From assembly GCA_034509425.1 (NCBI GenBank), contig JAVTVJ010001160.1, positions 227,234 to 291,233 on the forward strand: DNA of 64,000 nucleotides, read 5' to 3'. The position numbers and the translations under genes are program-made. The notes below the pieces were generated by a model, which had not been told where the DNA came from, searched no databases, and saw only the letters and a program-made list of their open reading frames with translations. Source of the DNA: Eopsaltria australis (lineage: Eukaryota > Chordata > Aves > Passeriformes > Petroicidae). Of the stretch, positions 46,301 to 58,556 are shown in pieces (the first letter of the stretch is position 1; every line of letters begins with the position of its first letter).

Positions 46301-47940
46301 TGTTGAACTCTCCCATGAAATTACTAAACCTAGGAGTCAGGCTTTCAAAGCAGAAACTGCTTTTAATTATTAAAGAAAGTAAGTCCTCTCAATAGACCAT
46401 GGATGAGTTCCAGATAATTGCTCAAATTTCCATTTTTTTCTCAGTTCTATCATGACACAGTTAATTTACATGGTGCCTAACACAACTTAAAGAAATAATC
46501 AACATTATAGACCTAATTCTATTGAATTTTTCTGTCTGACATTCCAATAGAAAGACTGAATTTTTAGTGAAAAGACCCTGGTTCAGTATTTATAACATGA
46601 GCATTACAGGACTTGTAACCTAAAAATTAAATAGACCAAAAACAAATTTGAAAATTACTCCTCTGGGATAGATTGTATCTTAACAGGTAGTTCCAAGTGA
46701 GGGATAGTGAATACCTTTGTTGTCCAAGGAAGATCTTATTGCTCCCAAAGGTAATAATTATGTCTTGACACTAATAAGGAGCAAATTCTTGACTCTTACA
46801 AATATTCTGACATGTTAAGCCTGACATGCTAGAACAAGAAGAGATAAAGCACCTTTTCTTCTCTTTTTTTCTTTTTTTTTGTCCAGGTTTGGTTTTCCAA
46901 GGCAGTATTTTCTGAGATGTTTTTCTCTATTGTGAAATAAATATACAGACTGCTATAAACATGGATGCAGGGGCCCCTCTCTTTTGGAGATGTTTGAAGT
47001 TTCAGGTCATTGATCTTGAAGCAACAAGGAGCATCGTGGGGTTGGGGTATTTTGGGTATGGAACCAAATGAGTACTGCAACAGACTATTTAGCATGGCAT
47101 TGCAAACCAGCAGGCTTAAAACCCATGATGTTGAGCACTAAGGTTATGTCTGTACTAGTAAGTAGTGCAGTGCAAGGGGAACAAGTCCATGTAGTGAAAA
47201 AGTTGATGCTGACCTGATGATCACACAATATAAATTTAATTTCTACACCTGATGGTATAGATCCACCCAAAAGAAATTAGTTTCTCATCCTCTGAAACTA
47301 CTCTGCAATCCAAAGCGCAACCATTAAGTGGGGTCTGCTCAGAGGTTTGCTTTGAAAGTAAATATTGAAATAAAGTAGTAGCAAGTTTTTTAACTGTTCC
47401 ATGAAAACTCATGCAGGAAGTTTGATTTTCATTTATGTTTTTCAAGCTGGCACTTTTCCCTTAAGCTTCCAGACATTTCAGTCTTTGAATATTTGAGGCA
47501 TATTCACAAATGGAATAAACAGCAGAGGATGGCTTTCAAGTGGTGGGCACTTGGTATTATTTAGTAAATTTCATTATACAGGCATCAGCATTTTAATTGT
47601 TTTGCAAGATGTACCCAGAAATGCAGCTGGTGAAGAGCTCCATTTCTTATCAAAAGATGATTGCAATTATTATATGCAAGGCTGCAAAAGCCTATTTTAT
47701 GTTGAATTAAATTGATTAGAATGAAGACATGCATTTTTTCTAGTAAAGATTAATCCAGATTTTGGAAGGAAATTATCTCTACACGCCACAGCTTGTCGTA
47801 TTAAATTATTTTTACTAGTATAATCTTTGAGCCAAATAAAAACAGTAAAAACAGTGAAAGATAGCTTTATTAAATGTTAAGTAACGAAAACTATACAAAA
47901 AATCTGTATTTTTCATGCCAAACTTCTATTTTTCTTGTAG
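43306..47940. other. Non-coding, presumed host intron
   Basis: AT-rich DNA ending in the acceptor of the next exon. No credible genes or repeats were recognised. Confidence 0.5.
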
Positions 47941-48121
47941 CCAAAGCAACGTACATCCATAGTATCTTCTCTGGAATTTCACCGAGTGAATCATAGCCAC
48001 AATTATTTTGAAATCAACCCATCCATTGGCTGTGCAAGTTTTATTTCTACTCCTGCAATCAGTCCAGCCAATTATTCCTTTGGATCTCTGGAATACAGTC
48101 TTGAAGAGAAAGGACTTCCAG
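47941..48121 (+). CDS. Host gene internal exon (unrecognised protein)
   Basis: 181 bp between an acceptor with a long pyrimidine tract (TTCTATTTTTCTTGTAG) and donor CCAG/GTATAG. It opens in phase 0, matching the exit of the 25516-25652 exon across a 22.3-kb intron, and leaves with one base of a split codon. The encoded 60 residues begin PKQRTSIVSSLEFHRVNHSH and end SLEYSLEEKGLPG. They are Ser/Asn-rich with no domain I can name. Codon structure is clean and there are no stops. Together the two exons look like a linker region of a larger protein. Confidence 0.82.
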
Positions 48122-51100
48122 GTATAGAAAAAAAAGCTTACTTTGTCTGTCAACAAAGCTTTGTAAAACTTTAGGTCTTTGGGATTAAGTTGGAATTGCT
48201 ATTGTCTTTGGTAGTGAAATACATTTATCATAAATACACAGAATTATTCCTGATTTTTTTTCTTACTGCTCTACAAAGAGTTCTGATATTTTATGGCCAG
48301 TATTATGAGACATACTTTTTCCTGAATATTATATTTTAAATAAACAAAACCTTTTATTTCCAGACTTGCCTAGAATTTAGATATTGTAGCTTTAGAAATG
48401 ATGATGATTTGTACATCTACTTTCATCATTGTGTGGTCAATATACTCCAGTAAGAATTTTAGGTTGAAAAAATATAATTAGATATTGTTATGTAACCACC
48501 AGTAAAGATGAAGGGAAGATTTCTAAGAAACCTGTGATTGTTTCTGCAGTAGTAATGGGATTCATTAAAGTAAAACTTAATTATATTTGCTCTGATGATA
48601 AGAGTTGAATACAGTGAAAGTGTGATTGTAATGGGGAAGGTTTTAACTGTAATTTTTTTTTTATTTACATAATGAAAATGCTTAAAAAGGATTAAAGTAT
48701 TTCCTTTTTCACAGATCAAAGCTTCAAGAATGGGAAATTGTCAGTAAACCAAGCATTTACCTTTGTCCCTTCAAATTCCATATAAAAGTTGCTTCATTTA
48801 GGCTAAAGTAGCAGAAGAGTATAGTATTTGGGAAAGCTGATGTATTGGAACAAATATCTTTGATAGCTAGCTTATGGGATCTGCAGATCAAGTTTTAAAG
48901 GGATATTGTATTTAAAATATAAATAGGAGTAGATTACTATAAAATAAAAATAATACAAATGTTGAAATACAGTGCAAACTTATCAAGTGGCTTTTGTAGC
49001 ATTGATCTTGAAATAAGATGAATCCTCTTCATTCCTATTTGGTAGAGATTAAAAATTCTGAAATGTATTGCTTTTAAATGATAAAAAAAATTAATTTCAT
49101 AGATAGATCAATAGAAAACTATATTCTTATTGTGAAATAAGAGTGAGAAATTCTATCTTTGATGAAAAGAGAGTTAAAATGATCAGAAATTATTCATATT
49201 GGCTTTTTGGACTATAATATAAACAAAGATCATATGTGTCATTATCTTTGAAACTAAAAGAATGTGCTTATATCATGGATATAGCAAATATTTTCAAACT
49301 TAACTGGAAATAATTAATTTGAATGGTATCTTTTATTTCTAGGACTGGGGTCATTTGATTCTTTAAGGTTTTGGGTGTTTTCTGTTGTTACTGTAAATTT
49401 TCTTCAGGAATCACAATTTAATTCTGGGTACTTGAATGATACTAAATATTTCTTGATGTTTAAAAGCAAAGATAAGAAAACAGAAAGAACATTTGCTGAC
49501 ATTAGACAACTTCTCCAGATTTCTGCTGTTGCACAGTTCTGTTAAAGTTCTTCATAGTATCTGGATTCGCTTGAGTCATCTTCTTTGGTTAAATTTACAA
49601 TGAACTACACTCAGTAACTTCTAATTACTACATTTAATTTTCTCTGAGATTGGGACTATAAGGTCATGCTTATTAGAATTTTATGCTTCCAATTTGTGGA
49701 TTATTTGATTTATGGATTAAGTGAAAGCTGAATTTCCTTTTATCTCTGCCCAGAAAGCTAAGAAAAAATAACAGGCAAAATGACTGAAGTTTAGGGCATC
49801 TTCTATAAGCTTTTCAACAGTACATTTTACCATCAGTAAATAATTAATTTACCATTAGTAAATGAAATAATTACAGTAAAATTGCAATTCTACCCTCCAT
49901 TTTCAGCTGGTATCCTAGAATTATTTAAGTAATATACAGGATCACATATTAGACACAATATTAGCCTGAATTAAAGAAAAAACACTGAACCTTTAATAAC
50001 AATGGTCAGCAAGGAGCAGCAGAAACAGTGTTCTGTGTTCTGCTACAGCTTTTCTCTGCTTTAGCTAGCTGTTGTTTCACCGGAAGGTTCCTTATTCCTT
50101 TTCAAGATCGATAGTGATAACAAGTACAATTCAACATATGACCTAAATCTAATCTTCCAAAAATTCATGGAAGATCTGCATCTTAAAAGAATGGTTAATT
50201 TAATATTAATTGAAGATCTGTGTGTGTTTGAGAGAAACAATTAAAATGCTTTTTACAGTATTTCTGGATCAGAAACTTCCATCTAAATAAGGCATCTGTA
50301 TTTCCCTACACAATTTCAGTGCTTGTTATGTTTTCTTCAGGAAATTTGCAATGATTCATTATAATTCAGATAAAAGTGAGAGATGAATACAACAAAATAA
50401 TTATTCTAATTCTAAAATCTTCAAAATTTTACCTTTACCTCAGTAGTTTGCTACCAAAGAAGAATCAACCTCTTGTTGATGGCTCCTTTTTATGTTTGGG
50501 GATCACAGTTTTACTCTTGGTGTTTGCTAATTCCTTACATCACCTGATTTGAAACAGGAGTCCCAGTTTTTAAGAAGCGTATTTTTATCAAATAGAAAAA
50601 TGCTGAACTCTTCCACAACTCTATATTATCTGAATGACAGCATATGACAGTGTTTCTGATTAATTATCTGGAGAACAGGCCACCTAAAATGGTAAATATG
50701 TGCTTCAGCTTTGGCATCAGATGGCCTTGTAGAGTAAATGAACCATGCATGTTGCATGCATGGATGGCAGGACATACCTTAATATCAGGTTGCCTGATGT
50801 AAGGATAAAGGTTCTGTCCTTTGTTTTAAACTTTAACTGGCAGAAAAACCTGCAACAAGTTGATGGGAACACTTCTCTCACTCCAGTAGGTGTAGGGCAG
50901 AGTACGTGAATGCAGCTTTGGTGTGACCTGTTTTCAGGGCTTTATCTGGAGCTAGACCATTGACATCAGAGAAGCATTCTCGAATTCCAAGGGAATGGTC
51001 ATGCTTTCCTAGCACTGAATTTCACCTCAAGTTAGAGGCCAGTGCATCCCAGTAACGTCAGCTACTACACATAGTATTATAGTAAGTTACTATACTAAAA

Positions 51101-54100
51101 GTGAGACCACTTCATTGCCCAGGGAAGTCATTTCTGTATGTTACTCTGTCCTGGCAAGATATGTGTAATTTTCTTGGTCATCTGAATACATGTTTGGTAG
51201 GTGTTCTGTAAGACAACACACATGAAAATTTAAATACCTGATAATCAGGTGGTTGTTTGTGAGATGTTCCTCATGTTACTTTGACAATGAACTAAGACCA
51301 CAGATGTGCAAGATAATTCCCTCCAGGAGAGGGCAGCCTGGGCTTTCAGGGAGATGCCTGTCTAACATTGATCTCTCTGCCTCGTGTTCTACATCCCTCA
51401 AGTTCTCTTGAAACTGTAAATCTTGGAGATTGAAGGCAACAAAATTGTAGCCATTTTGGTAACATCAGCTTGGCACAATCAGCACTTGCAGCTGAAATTG
51501 TCTCTGGATGATTTTCTTTTTCATTTTTGCTTGATCAGTCCGAATAATGGATCTTTCTCTAACCCATATAATTTCATTATGTCTTCTTGTCCCGAATATA
51601 ATTGAGCCATGAAATTCAAAAGACAGTTCTGCAGAGGTTCTTGTTCTTATTCTTCTTGTTCTTGTTCTGTTTCAGATCACAAAATAGGTCTGTACTCAGA
51701 TTCATGTATGCAGCAAAAATGTCAGCAGATATCTGAAGGTAGTCTTATTACAATCTGTTTTCAGTCCATGAAAATCTGTACCTTTTCAATAAGTTCAGTA
51801 TGCCATTGTAAAAGAGGATACAGTTTTTCTCTCATCTTGTTGTGGTACTGAGAAGTATTTACTGAGTTTACCTCTTAGTTAGAAAGCCTGTCTCCACTGG
51901 AGAGGACCTTAATGTAGCTGTTACTGCTTTTATATGCCATGTTCTCTGACTGTGAGAGACATTATTTAATTCGTCTAAGAAGGCTACATTTTTCCTTAAA
52001 ACAGGCCAGAATGTACAATTCAAGAATTTCATATTTAATATGTAAACTATAATTTTTTCTCTTCTACTTTTGAAAAAGTTATATTTGAGTCACACCAATT
52101 CTTTCTATGTCTTCAGTTCTTTCTTTACAGTAGATGTCTGATGAAATTGTTCTGTCTCAGAAGCCCTATTTCAGAAGCAAAAGCAGCCCTAAAAGCTTAA
52201 AACTTGCAGTTTTGTCTTTCTCTTTTGAGAGAATCAAGAAATATTAGAATTAGAAACTAGTTTCAGAGATCTGGCCTAAAATTCTTGGCTATGTTGCATT
52301 CCTACATACAGTCAGACTTTATTCTGCTGCAGGAATGTTTCTTTATGTGACAATAGCAAAGCTGCTCTTCGAAGCAGGTCACATACTTGTCAACATTACT
52401 TTCTCATTCAAGTATCTCATTTATTAAGAGCTGATGTGAAAAGATCAAACTGTGATGTCTATGTAGACTCTTCAAGCCTTGTTTCTTCAATTAAAAAAGT
52501 TTTGGAATGACTAGAAGTGAAATACAAAATTAAAGGAATACAAAGAAGAAAATAGCGTTTATTGTCAGAGCATTTTTTTAGGTGTGCTGTATGCAAATTC
52601 ATGGTACACTGCCTTTGTTAACAATACCTTGCTAATTAGTAAAATAACACATGGTTTCCCAGTGATGGGAAAAAGGGGAAGTACTGTCTTGTAAAGAAAT
52701 AAGAATAAGCAAGAAATTTTGGTAGATAAAGCATTCCCATCTCCTTTATCCGGACACCTGTACAACCAGTGAGGTAATATCTGAAAAAAATGGTATTACC
52801 AGTCTGTACCAACTTGTCATTGATTGAAAACTCTTTTGCAGATGAAATGGCTTTGAAGGTCAAATTCAGACCCTCTTTTCTCTGGTTTTTAATTTTCTTC
52901 ATTATCTTCTTAATTACAATGCAACAAATTCTGCCAAGGCATTCTTCAAAATTGGTTAATTTGAACCTTTTTGTGTGTGAAGATTATATTTTTTCCCCTA
53001 AAATTTATAGCTAAGTTCAACTGAGTGCAATTAGTAAGACATAGTAGAGCTATTCCAGGAACTGCTAATGGGGATCATACTCAGTACTGTCTCATACAGT
53101 TTATTTTTTGTTCTAATTAACTTGTCCAGCAGATGTAGCATGTTGAGGTCTCCTTATATTGCCCTTCTTTTTGCTGCTTCTAATTTCAACCTTTACACAG
53201 TTATCCAAGGCAAGACACGGTCTGTCCCACTGGGACAGAGAAATGTAGTGTTGATTAATATTATAAACTTCTCTTTGTTAACTATTATTGTCTTTGCACA
53301 GTCCAGTTTTAAAGTGACATATTTCATGAACCTCACTGTAATTATCTCTCAGTGTTACAAATATGTGAACATGTCCAAAAATCTGGTGGCAGAAAGGTCT
53401 TCTGAGGCAATACCTGGAAAGCTGTGGATGAAACCAATTCCTGTTGTTCCAGTCAAAACCAGTATCTTTTTGAAAGAAACTGGTTTGTGCTAGTGCTTGC
53501 ATGAAACATTAGATGCAATATGCTCCTAAATCTCATGCCACCTGAACTTAAAAGTAATCTCCTTGGAATTAGCTATATTATTCCAACTTAAAGTTCATGA
53601 CAGTGTTACCCAGCCCTTCAGTAATGCTTCTGCAGTGTTGTCATTCAGTCTTTTCTCAGGCTTAAGGGAATTATCCGGGCTAAACCCACTTAGTTGTTTG
53701 TGTGAACCTGCTCTCCAAACATACTGTCTCACATGTCACTCGCTCTGTGGACATTCTGATTGCTGAAAAATGGTAAATAATATGGAAATAAAACAATTTG
53801 AAGCAAGCATATTGAGGGAATAAAACTGCAGATGGGTCTTGAATCCCTGTTGTCAGATATAGCACTGGATGTGTTAATCAAACAAGAGATTACATGATCA
53901 GCTTATCTCTTTTCAAATCAAATTCTGAACCATCTCACCACATGTGGAAAGGCATGTGTTGAGCCTTGAGCCATGTGCCTGCCTATCTTTTATTCAAATG
54001 GCTATTCTTCACAGGATTTTCTCTTTTCACTCACATTATTTGCTTACTGTGAATAAAGACAGTTAGCAACTGTTGACAATACAGGGGGGGAAAATCCCTT

Positions 54101-54769
54101 GTAATACTTAAGATCTATTTACTAATTTTGAAAGCCTGTATTCTTAGGCCTCAGTCTGGCAAGGAGGAAGGTAGGAAACAGAGCAATGCTGTGATGAATC
54201 TGGAGATGAAAATTTTAGAGACTGTCCCAAAAGTGGGGAAAATTTCCATCAGGATCCTTAGGAACACTGTGTGTTACACTGTTATCAGGTTCAGGAGTTA
54301 CCTATTTCTCTGAATCCTTTTTTGCCTCTGAAGTAAGCATAATGTAAAGCTTACTGCAATGTATGCATGTTTGTATACATGTCTATTTTTAACTATTAAA
54401 AGCTTTTACACTTCATGTAGTTGCATACATCCACTTCCTTGAGAGATGTCAGCACAGATAAGTAAGTGCTTCATCACATTATAAAATGATTCCCTGAAGG
54501 AACAACAGATATTACCATATTAAGTCATTAAAAACTTTCTAAGGACCTTCTTTTGAGGAACTTTCTTTTAAGGTTATGAGTGCAGTTGTTAGAAGCAATA
54601 TAATTAAAAACGTTATTTATCTAAATTTAATGTAGATTTTTCCAGGTGTAATAACTATCCTGCCATGTAAGGTCAAAAGAAACAATATTTTCTGTAATGT
54701 GTAATTTCCAATTCTTAGCCATTTCTAGAAGCAGAGGAACTATAGACAATACTCATGTTTATCTGGTTG
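48122..54769. other. Non-coding, presumed downstream intron
   Basis: About 6.6 kb of AT-rich DNA. The frame at 53068-53493 (141 codons) has no start context, domain or splice context and is likely chance. A palindrome-like CCATGCATG-TTG-CATGCATGG lies near 50744. Confidence 0.5.
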
Positions 54770-54774
54770 CAATC

Positions 54775-55694
54775 TGTCCTGGTTTGAAGGACAGGTGTCT
54801 GTTAAGGAAGGCAGGAGCCTCCCTTGGAATGGGAAACTGAAACCCCTCTCCCTCCGAACTATTATAAATTTGAAATCAAGAGGCTCTCATGCAAAGATAT
54901 GGGAATAGGAATAACAGTTCTTTACTAATATCTAAAACAAAGCTAACAAATAACAACAACTGTGACGTTAACTAACAAACAGAACCAGAAACCTAGTGGC
55001 AGCCTGCTTGGCTCTAGGCACCTTTTCTTTTTGGTGCAGTTCTAGTCACAGCCTGCAGGGGCGCTCTGGGTGTGATGATTCCTTGGTGCCTGCAGGGGGC
55101 ACTCCGGCGTGAGCTCAGGTAGCACACGGTAAATGGCAGCTGCCCAAGGCACAGAGGGATGGAGGAGAGCCCTTGCTCCACAGACCCTCGGGAGGGGCAG
55201 CTGGTGTCGGTGCCACAGCAGGATCCCCGGACACAGGGAGCTGGGACGGTAAGAGGTCTCGATGTGCGGGGAGAGCCCTGCTACAATGTAGCGAAAAACT
55301 TGGAGCGGCGAGGAGGAGCAGGGGAGAGACAGGCTGGTGGCAGGCAGCTCCCGATGGGCAGAGAGGGAAAAGACTCACAGCAGACAGACTGGCAGCTCCG
55401 TGCTGGCTTCTCAGGGGGCCGTGTGTTCAGCAGACAGCAGCTCCGACCGTCCAGCTCTGAGGGTCTCGAGCAAGAGAGCGTGACCTCCCCCCTGCCCTTG
55501 CTTTTCAGTCTCTAAAATCTTGCTTTGTCAGGCTCTGCGTCCATGAGGGCGATTCTGCCCCACCCTGCCAAGGAAAAAGGCCTTAGCTTTGTGTTTTGTT
55601 TCTCTTAAGTACTTAGCAATTAGCTCAGTCATTTGTGTCTTAGCAACCCATGGGAGAAAAATTCCTGAGGAAAAACTAAATCTAACCTCCAACA
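54775..55694 (-). repeat. Solo LTR, family X (copy 1)
   Basis: 920 bp, TGTCCTGGTTTGAAGG to CCTCCAACA on the + strand. The flanking pentamers CAATC (54770-54774) and TAATC (55695-55699) differ by one base and may be an aged duplication. On the minus strand it begins TGTTGGAGG, has a GC-rich middle and a variant AGTAAAG poly(A) signal, so minus orientation is favoured. It contains a CTCF-like motif at 55089-55102. Confidence 0.8.
55089..55102 (+). promoter_or_regulatory. CTCF-like motif in LTR-X copy 1
   Basis: CCTGCAGGGGGCAC fits the core CTCF consensus at all but one weak position. The copy at 62708 has CCTGCAGGGGGCGC. Motif match only. Confidence 0.35.
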
Positions 55695-55699
55695 TAATC

Positions 55700-55864
55700 T
55701 TAGTCAGGTCTTTGCTGTTTTAGTTTGGTTTTTTTACTGAGCCGGAAGCAAGATAACTCCTTAACTTTTAGTAGGACGATTTGCAGAGACAGATCGTTTT
55801 AGTCTTTAGGCTGTCACTATGCCTTGTATTGTTCCCCTATCTTTCCATTGGACATTTTGTAAAT
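55700..55864. other. Unassigned flank left of the nested LTR
   Basis: 165 bp between LTR-X copy 1 and the class II LTR. Nothing recognised. It may be host DNA into which the class II element inserted. Confidence 0.45.
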
Positions 55865-55914
55865 TGTCGCACGGTCGGACACGAAAGAATCAGGCACTCA
55901 GTCAGGTCACCGAG
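55865..55914 (-). repeat. Class II 3' LTR, distal part (split by ERV-B)
   Basis: It starts TGTCGCACGG. Together with 61983-62276, which ends GGGCGACA, it makes a roughly 344-bp LTR with perfect inverted ends TGTCGC/GCGACA. It was interrupted by ERV-B with the duplication CCGAG (55910-55914 and 61978-61982). Confidence 0.8.
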
Positions 55915-56599
55915 TGTCACGATCCGCTCGTAGGAGCAGGGGTCGTGATGGTTCGTTACTTTGAATCTCAGAGTGCAAAAGAAAACAGGGACAAGTATTT
56001 TTGCTTCAATCAAAATCAAAAGCACTTTATTGAGTGCCAACAACACGGTTATGTGATAGAGGAGAGAGAGATGTAGAAGAGAGAGAGAGAAGAAGAAAAG
56101 AAAGGGGTTAATAGCTACCACAGCACGACGAGGTCCTCGTTGTCCGGATCCGATGGACTCCGTCTCGTCCGTAGGGAGATCTCGTAGGAGTACCTTTTGA
56201 GAGTCTCTTTATAGTCTTTTTGAAAGCGAGGGGCAGGTAACCAAGAGATGAGGCAATCCCTCCAGAGATGAGGGGCAAGTAGCCAGCAGGTGGGGGAGTA
56301 GGGCCCATTGTTTTAGGGTACAGGTGCAGCTGTACAAGACATATAGTTCTTGTGCAGTCCTTTCCGCCCCGGTAGCCGGGCGGACACGGTTCCCACGGGC
56401 ATGTGTCAGCATGCCTCTACAGCACAGCTCTGCAGCACAGCTCTGCAGTACACCTGGGCACCTGGCAGGCATCCCACCAAGATCTGGCAGGACTTCATTG
56501 TGCAAAAGTCCTTTTCCCCTCTTAGGGTCTCTGGGTTTTCAGCCTCTGCTTCTGTCAATGGTCGTGAGGCAGGTAGGGATTTCCGTCCAGACTCTTACA
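55915..56599 (-). repeat. ERV-B 3' LTR
   Basis: 685 bp. On the minus strand the poly(A) signal AATAAAGTGC lies near 56027. The open frames across it repeat exactly in the other LTR and are not genes. Confidence 0.93.
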
Positions 56600-56811
56600 C
56601 CACCCCGTGGCTCACGATCGTCATCAGGAACCTGTAGCGTTGTCACGATGTCTTCTGGAGTCTGTAGTGTTGTCTTGATGTCTTCGGGACTCGGTAGCGT
56701 TGTCTCGATGTCTTCAGGACTCGTCCGTGCCGGTAGCATACCCCGGAAAACAGAGACAAAAAGGAAAGAGAGAGAAGGGAAAAGAAAAGGAAAAAAAAAC
56801 CAAAAAACCAA
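56539..56811 (-). CDS. Small frame with decapeptide repeats between env and 3' LTR of ERV-B
   Basis: A 90-codon minus-strand frame starts with a strongly hydrophobic segment (FWFFFPFLFPSLSFLFVSVF). Three in-frame ten-residue repeats follow (SPEDIETTLP, SPEDIKTTLQ, TPEDIVTTLQ) and a partial fourth, and the frame reads into the U3 of the LTR. The position, downstream of env and overlapping U3, is where some retroviruses keep accessory genes. I know no family for it. It may be only a 30-bp tandem repeat in an open frame. Confidence 0.35.
   Translation of the reverse strand: MVFWFFFPFLFPSLSFLFVSVFRGMLPARTSPEDIETTLPSPEDIKTTLQTPEDIVTTLQVPDDDREPRGGVRVWTEIPTCLTTIDRSRG
56611..56721. repeat. 30-bp tandem repeat, three full units and one partial
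   Basis: Units at 56632-56661, 56662-56691 and 56692-56721 each resemble CTGTAGCGTTGTC-GATGTCTTC-GGACT; a partial unit precedes them. The period is exactly 30 bp, so the reading frame is preserved. Confidence 0.85.
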
Positions 56812-57011
56812 AAGAACAAAGTAATTTTAATCACATAAAATTTTGTTTAAATTTTGACAGGGCAACAATTGCCTTATTATAATAAGATTACATTAATAAT
56901 TATTTAAATAAACCCAGTTTAATTTAAAATCATATTAATGTTACACCTTAAAATTACATTAATTGATTAATTAAATTACAATGAGCAGTAAAGTATTTAT
57001 CTAATTTCTTA

Positions 57012-58318
57012 TTATACCTTAGCTCGCCTTGCATCGATAATGTCAGGGGTGTCCACAGAGGATGAAACATCAATCAGATTATGCATATTCATTGTAGATG
57101 TCAAATGTGTTATTCGTTTCATCATTCTCCAGTTCATGATATACAAAATTGCCGATAAGACAAAACCAATTAAAACTAAAATCAGGAGAACAATGATGGG
57201 ATGACACAACTTATTCAGGACCCCTGTGGCAGTAGGTGACCATCCAAAAAGGGTATCCCACCAACTGTGGTCAGCATCCTTTCTTATCCTTTCCAGAACA
57301 CAATGTATTTCGTTTACATTGTGATGAACAGTTACCAAGGTTTTCTGTCCGTTCTTCTTGATCTTTTCCAAAATTTCGATTAAATCCTGATGAAGCAACA
57401 ATTGCTTTACCAAGGTAAGGTTCATCCCAATGGGGGTAGGCACAACTCGGTGTACCAGCGAGTAATTGGATTGCAAAAGGCGATAAGAAGTAACTGGAGC
57501 TAAATAAGAAAAATCACATCCTATGATTTTAATAAAATTGCAAACACAAAAATTTGAATGATTTTTAGTATCCATTACCAAATTTTCTACAACTACTCAG
57601 TCACAAGCAGTTCTCAAGCATGCACATCCATTGCCTAAATACACAAGCACTGTTTCAGGATTCACTTTAGGATAAATTTCAAAATGACAGATATTCTGTT
57701 CTGTGTCTAAGCAAATGTCCTGAGCTCTGATTGCATTACTTTCACAGATGAACACTAGTTGTTCCCGGACAACACAAGTTTCTAAATCAACAGTTTGCCA
57801 TTTCTTATCAATTTGACAGGCCTATTGCTTATGCTCAAAAGGATAAAGAATAGTTCCACCCCGATTCAGCCCCAATGCAATGATAGGGAATATTGAATGC
57901 ACTGAAGCATTACATACGGTTAATATTCACTGAGTTAATATGTTTGATAACAACCACTGGTGGGTTAATGATGACTGCAGCGGTTGTTGTAATTTGGTTA
58001 AATCTCTAATTGTGACAGCCAATTTATTCATTAGTACTTCTGAATCAATGCTATTCAAGATTGCCAGTCCTGTTCCCACGGCACCGGTTATGTCTCTGTG
58101 TTAAAAAATGAACAAGTTGGCTGAATTTCTGTGCATTAGCAATTTAACTTGTTTGAGAGACCATACCTGGTCCTGATTATATTTGGTCCAATTTCAAAAA
58201 TTTTCAGGCTTAGCATAACCGATGGTTGGGTGATAGGTATTACAACATCAACTTCAAGTCCCCCCCCAGTATCTTGTATTGTTTTTACCACACATGATTT
58301 TATGGGAAAATTGTACAA
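57012..58318 (-). pseudogene. env: ERV-B env, broken; transmembrane end intact
   Basis: A fusion-peptide-like stretch (GAVGTGLAILNSID, near 58075) opens a TM-subunit ectodomain in one frame. Stops interrupt it at 57927-57929, 57822-57824 and 57597-57599. From 57581 the frame is open for 189 codons to 57012, with heptad-like sequence, the motif HSWWDTLFGWSPTATG, one membrane span (LCHPIIVLLILVLIGFVLSA) and a cytoplasmic tail of about 40 residues. Upstream, 58136-58318 is a remnant in a different frame, perhaps from the surface subunit. No complete envelope can be made. An env is unusual if the element is ERVL-like. Confidence 0.75.
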
Positions 58319-58556
58319 CAGCTAAGTTTAACAAAAAGTTCAGCAATCATCACCTCATGTTACCATAAAGGGAGGGAAAAAGCATTGTTCTTGTCATCCA
58401 GCACAAGGGGGGTGCTTATACCATAATATGTAGCTACTGCACTCAGTATGGGCTTTGCTATGGCATTTATTTTAAATCTATAAATTCTTCATGTCCCTCG
58501 GAGTTCCCCTGTGAAAAGTAAACACAACAGAGCCTGCCACCAAGGGGCAGAAAAGG

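Noticed and set aside
53068..53493. 141-codon + strand frame
   Set aside because: No recognisable domain, no splice or promoter context, and hydrophobic composition typical of AT-rich chance frames.
56632..56721. CRISPR-like array
   Set aside because: The 30-bp units are directly adjacent with no spacers, in a eukaryotic retroelement.
56324..56824. 166-codon + strand frame over the ERV-B 3' LTR
   Set aside because: Antisense to the element and repeated in the other LTR. No protein features.
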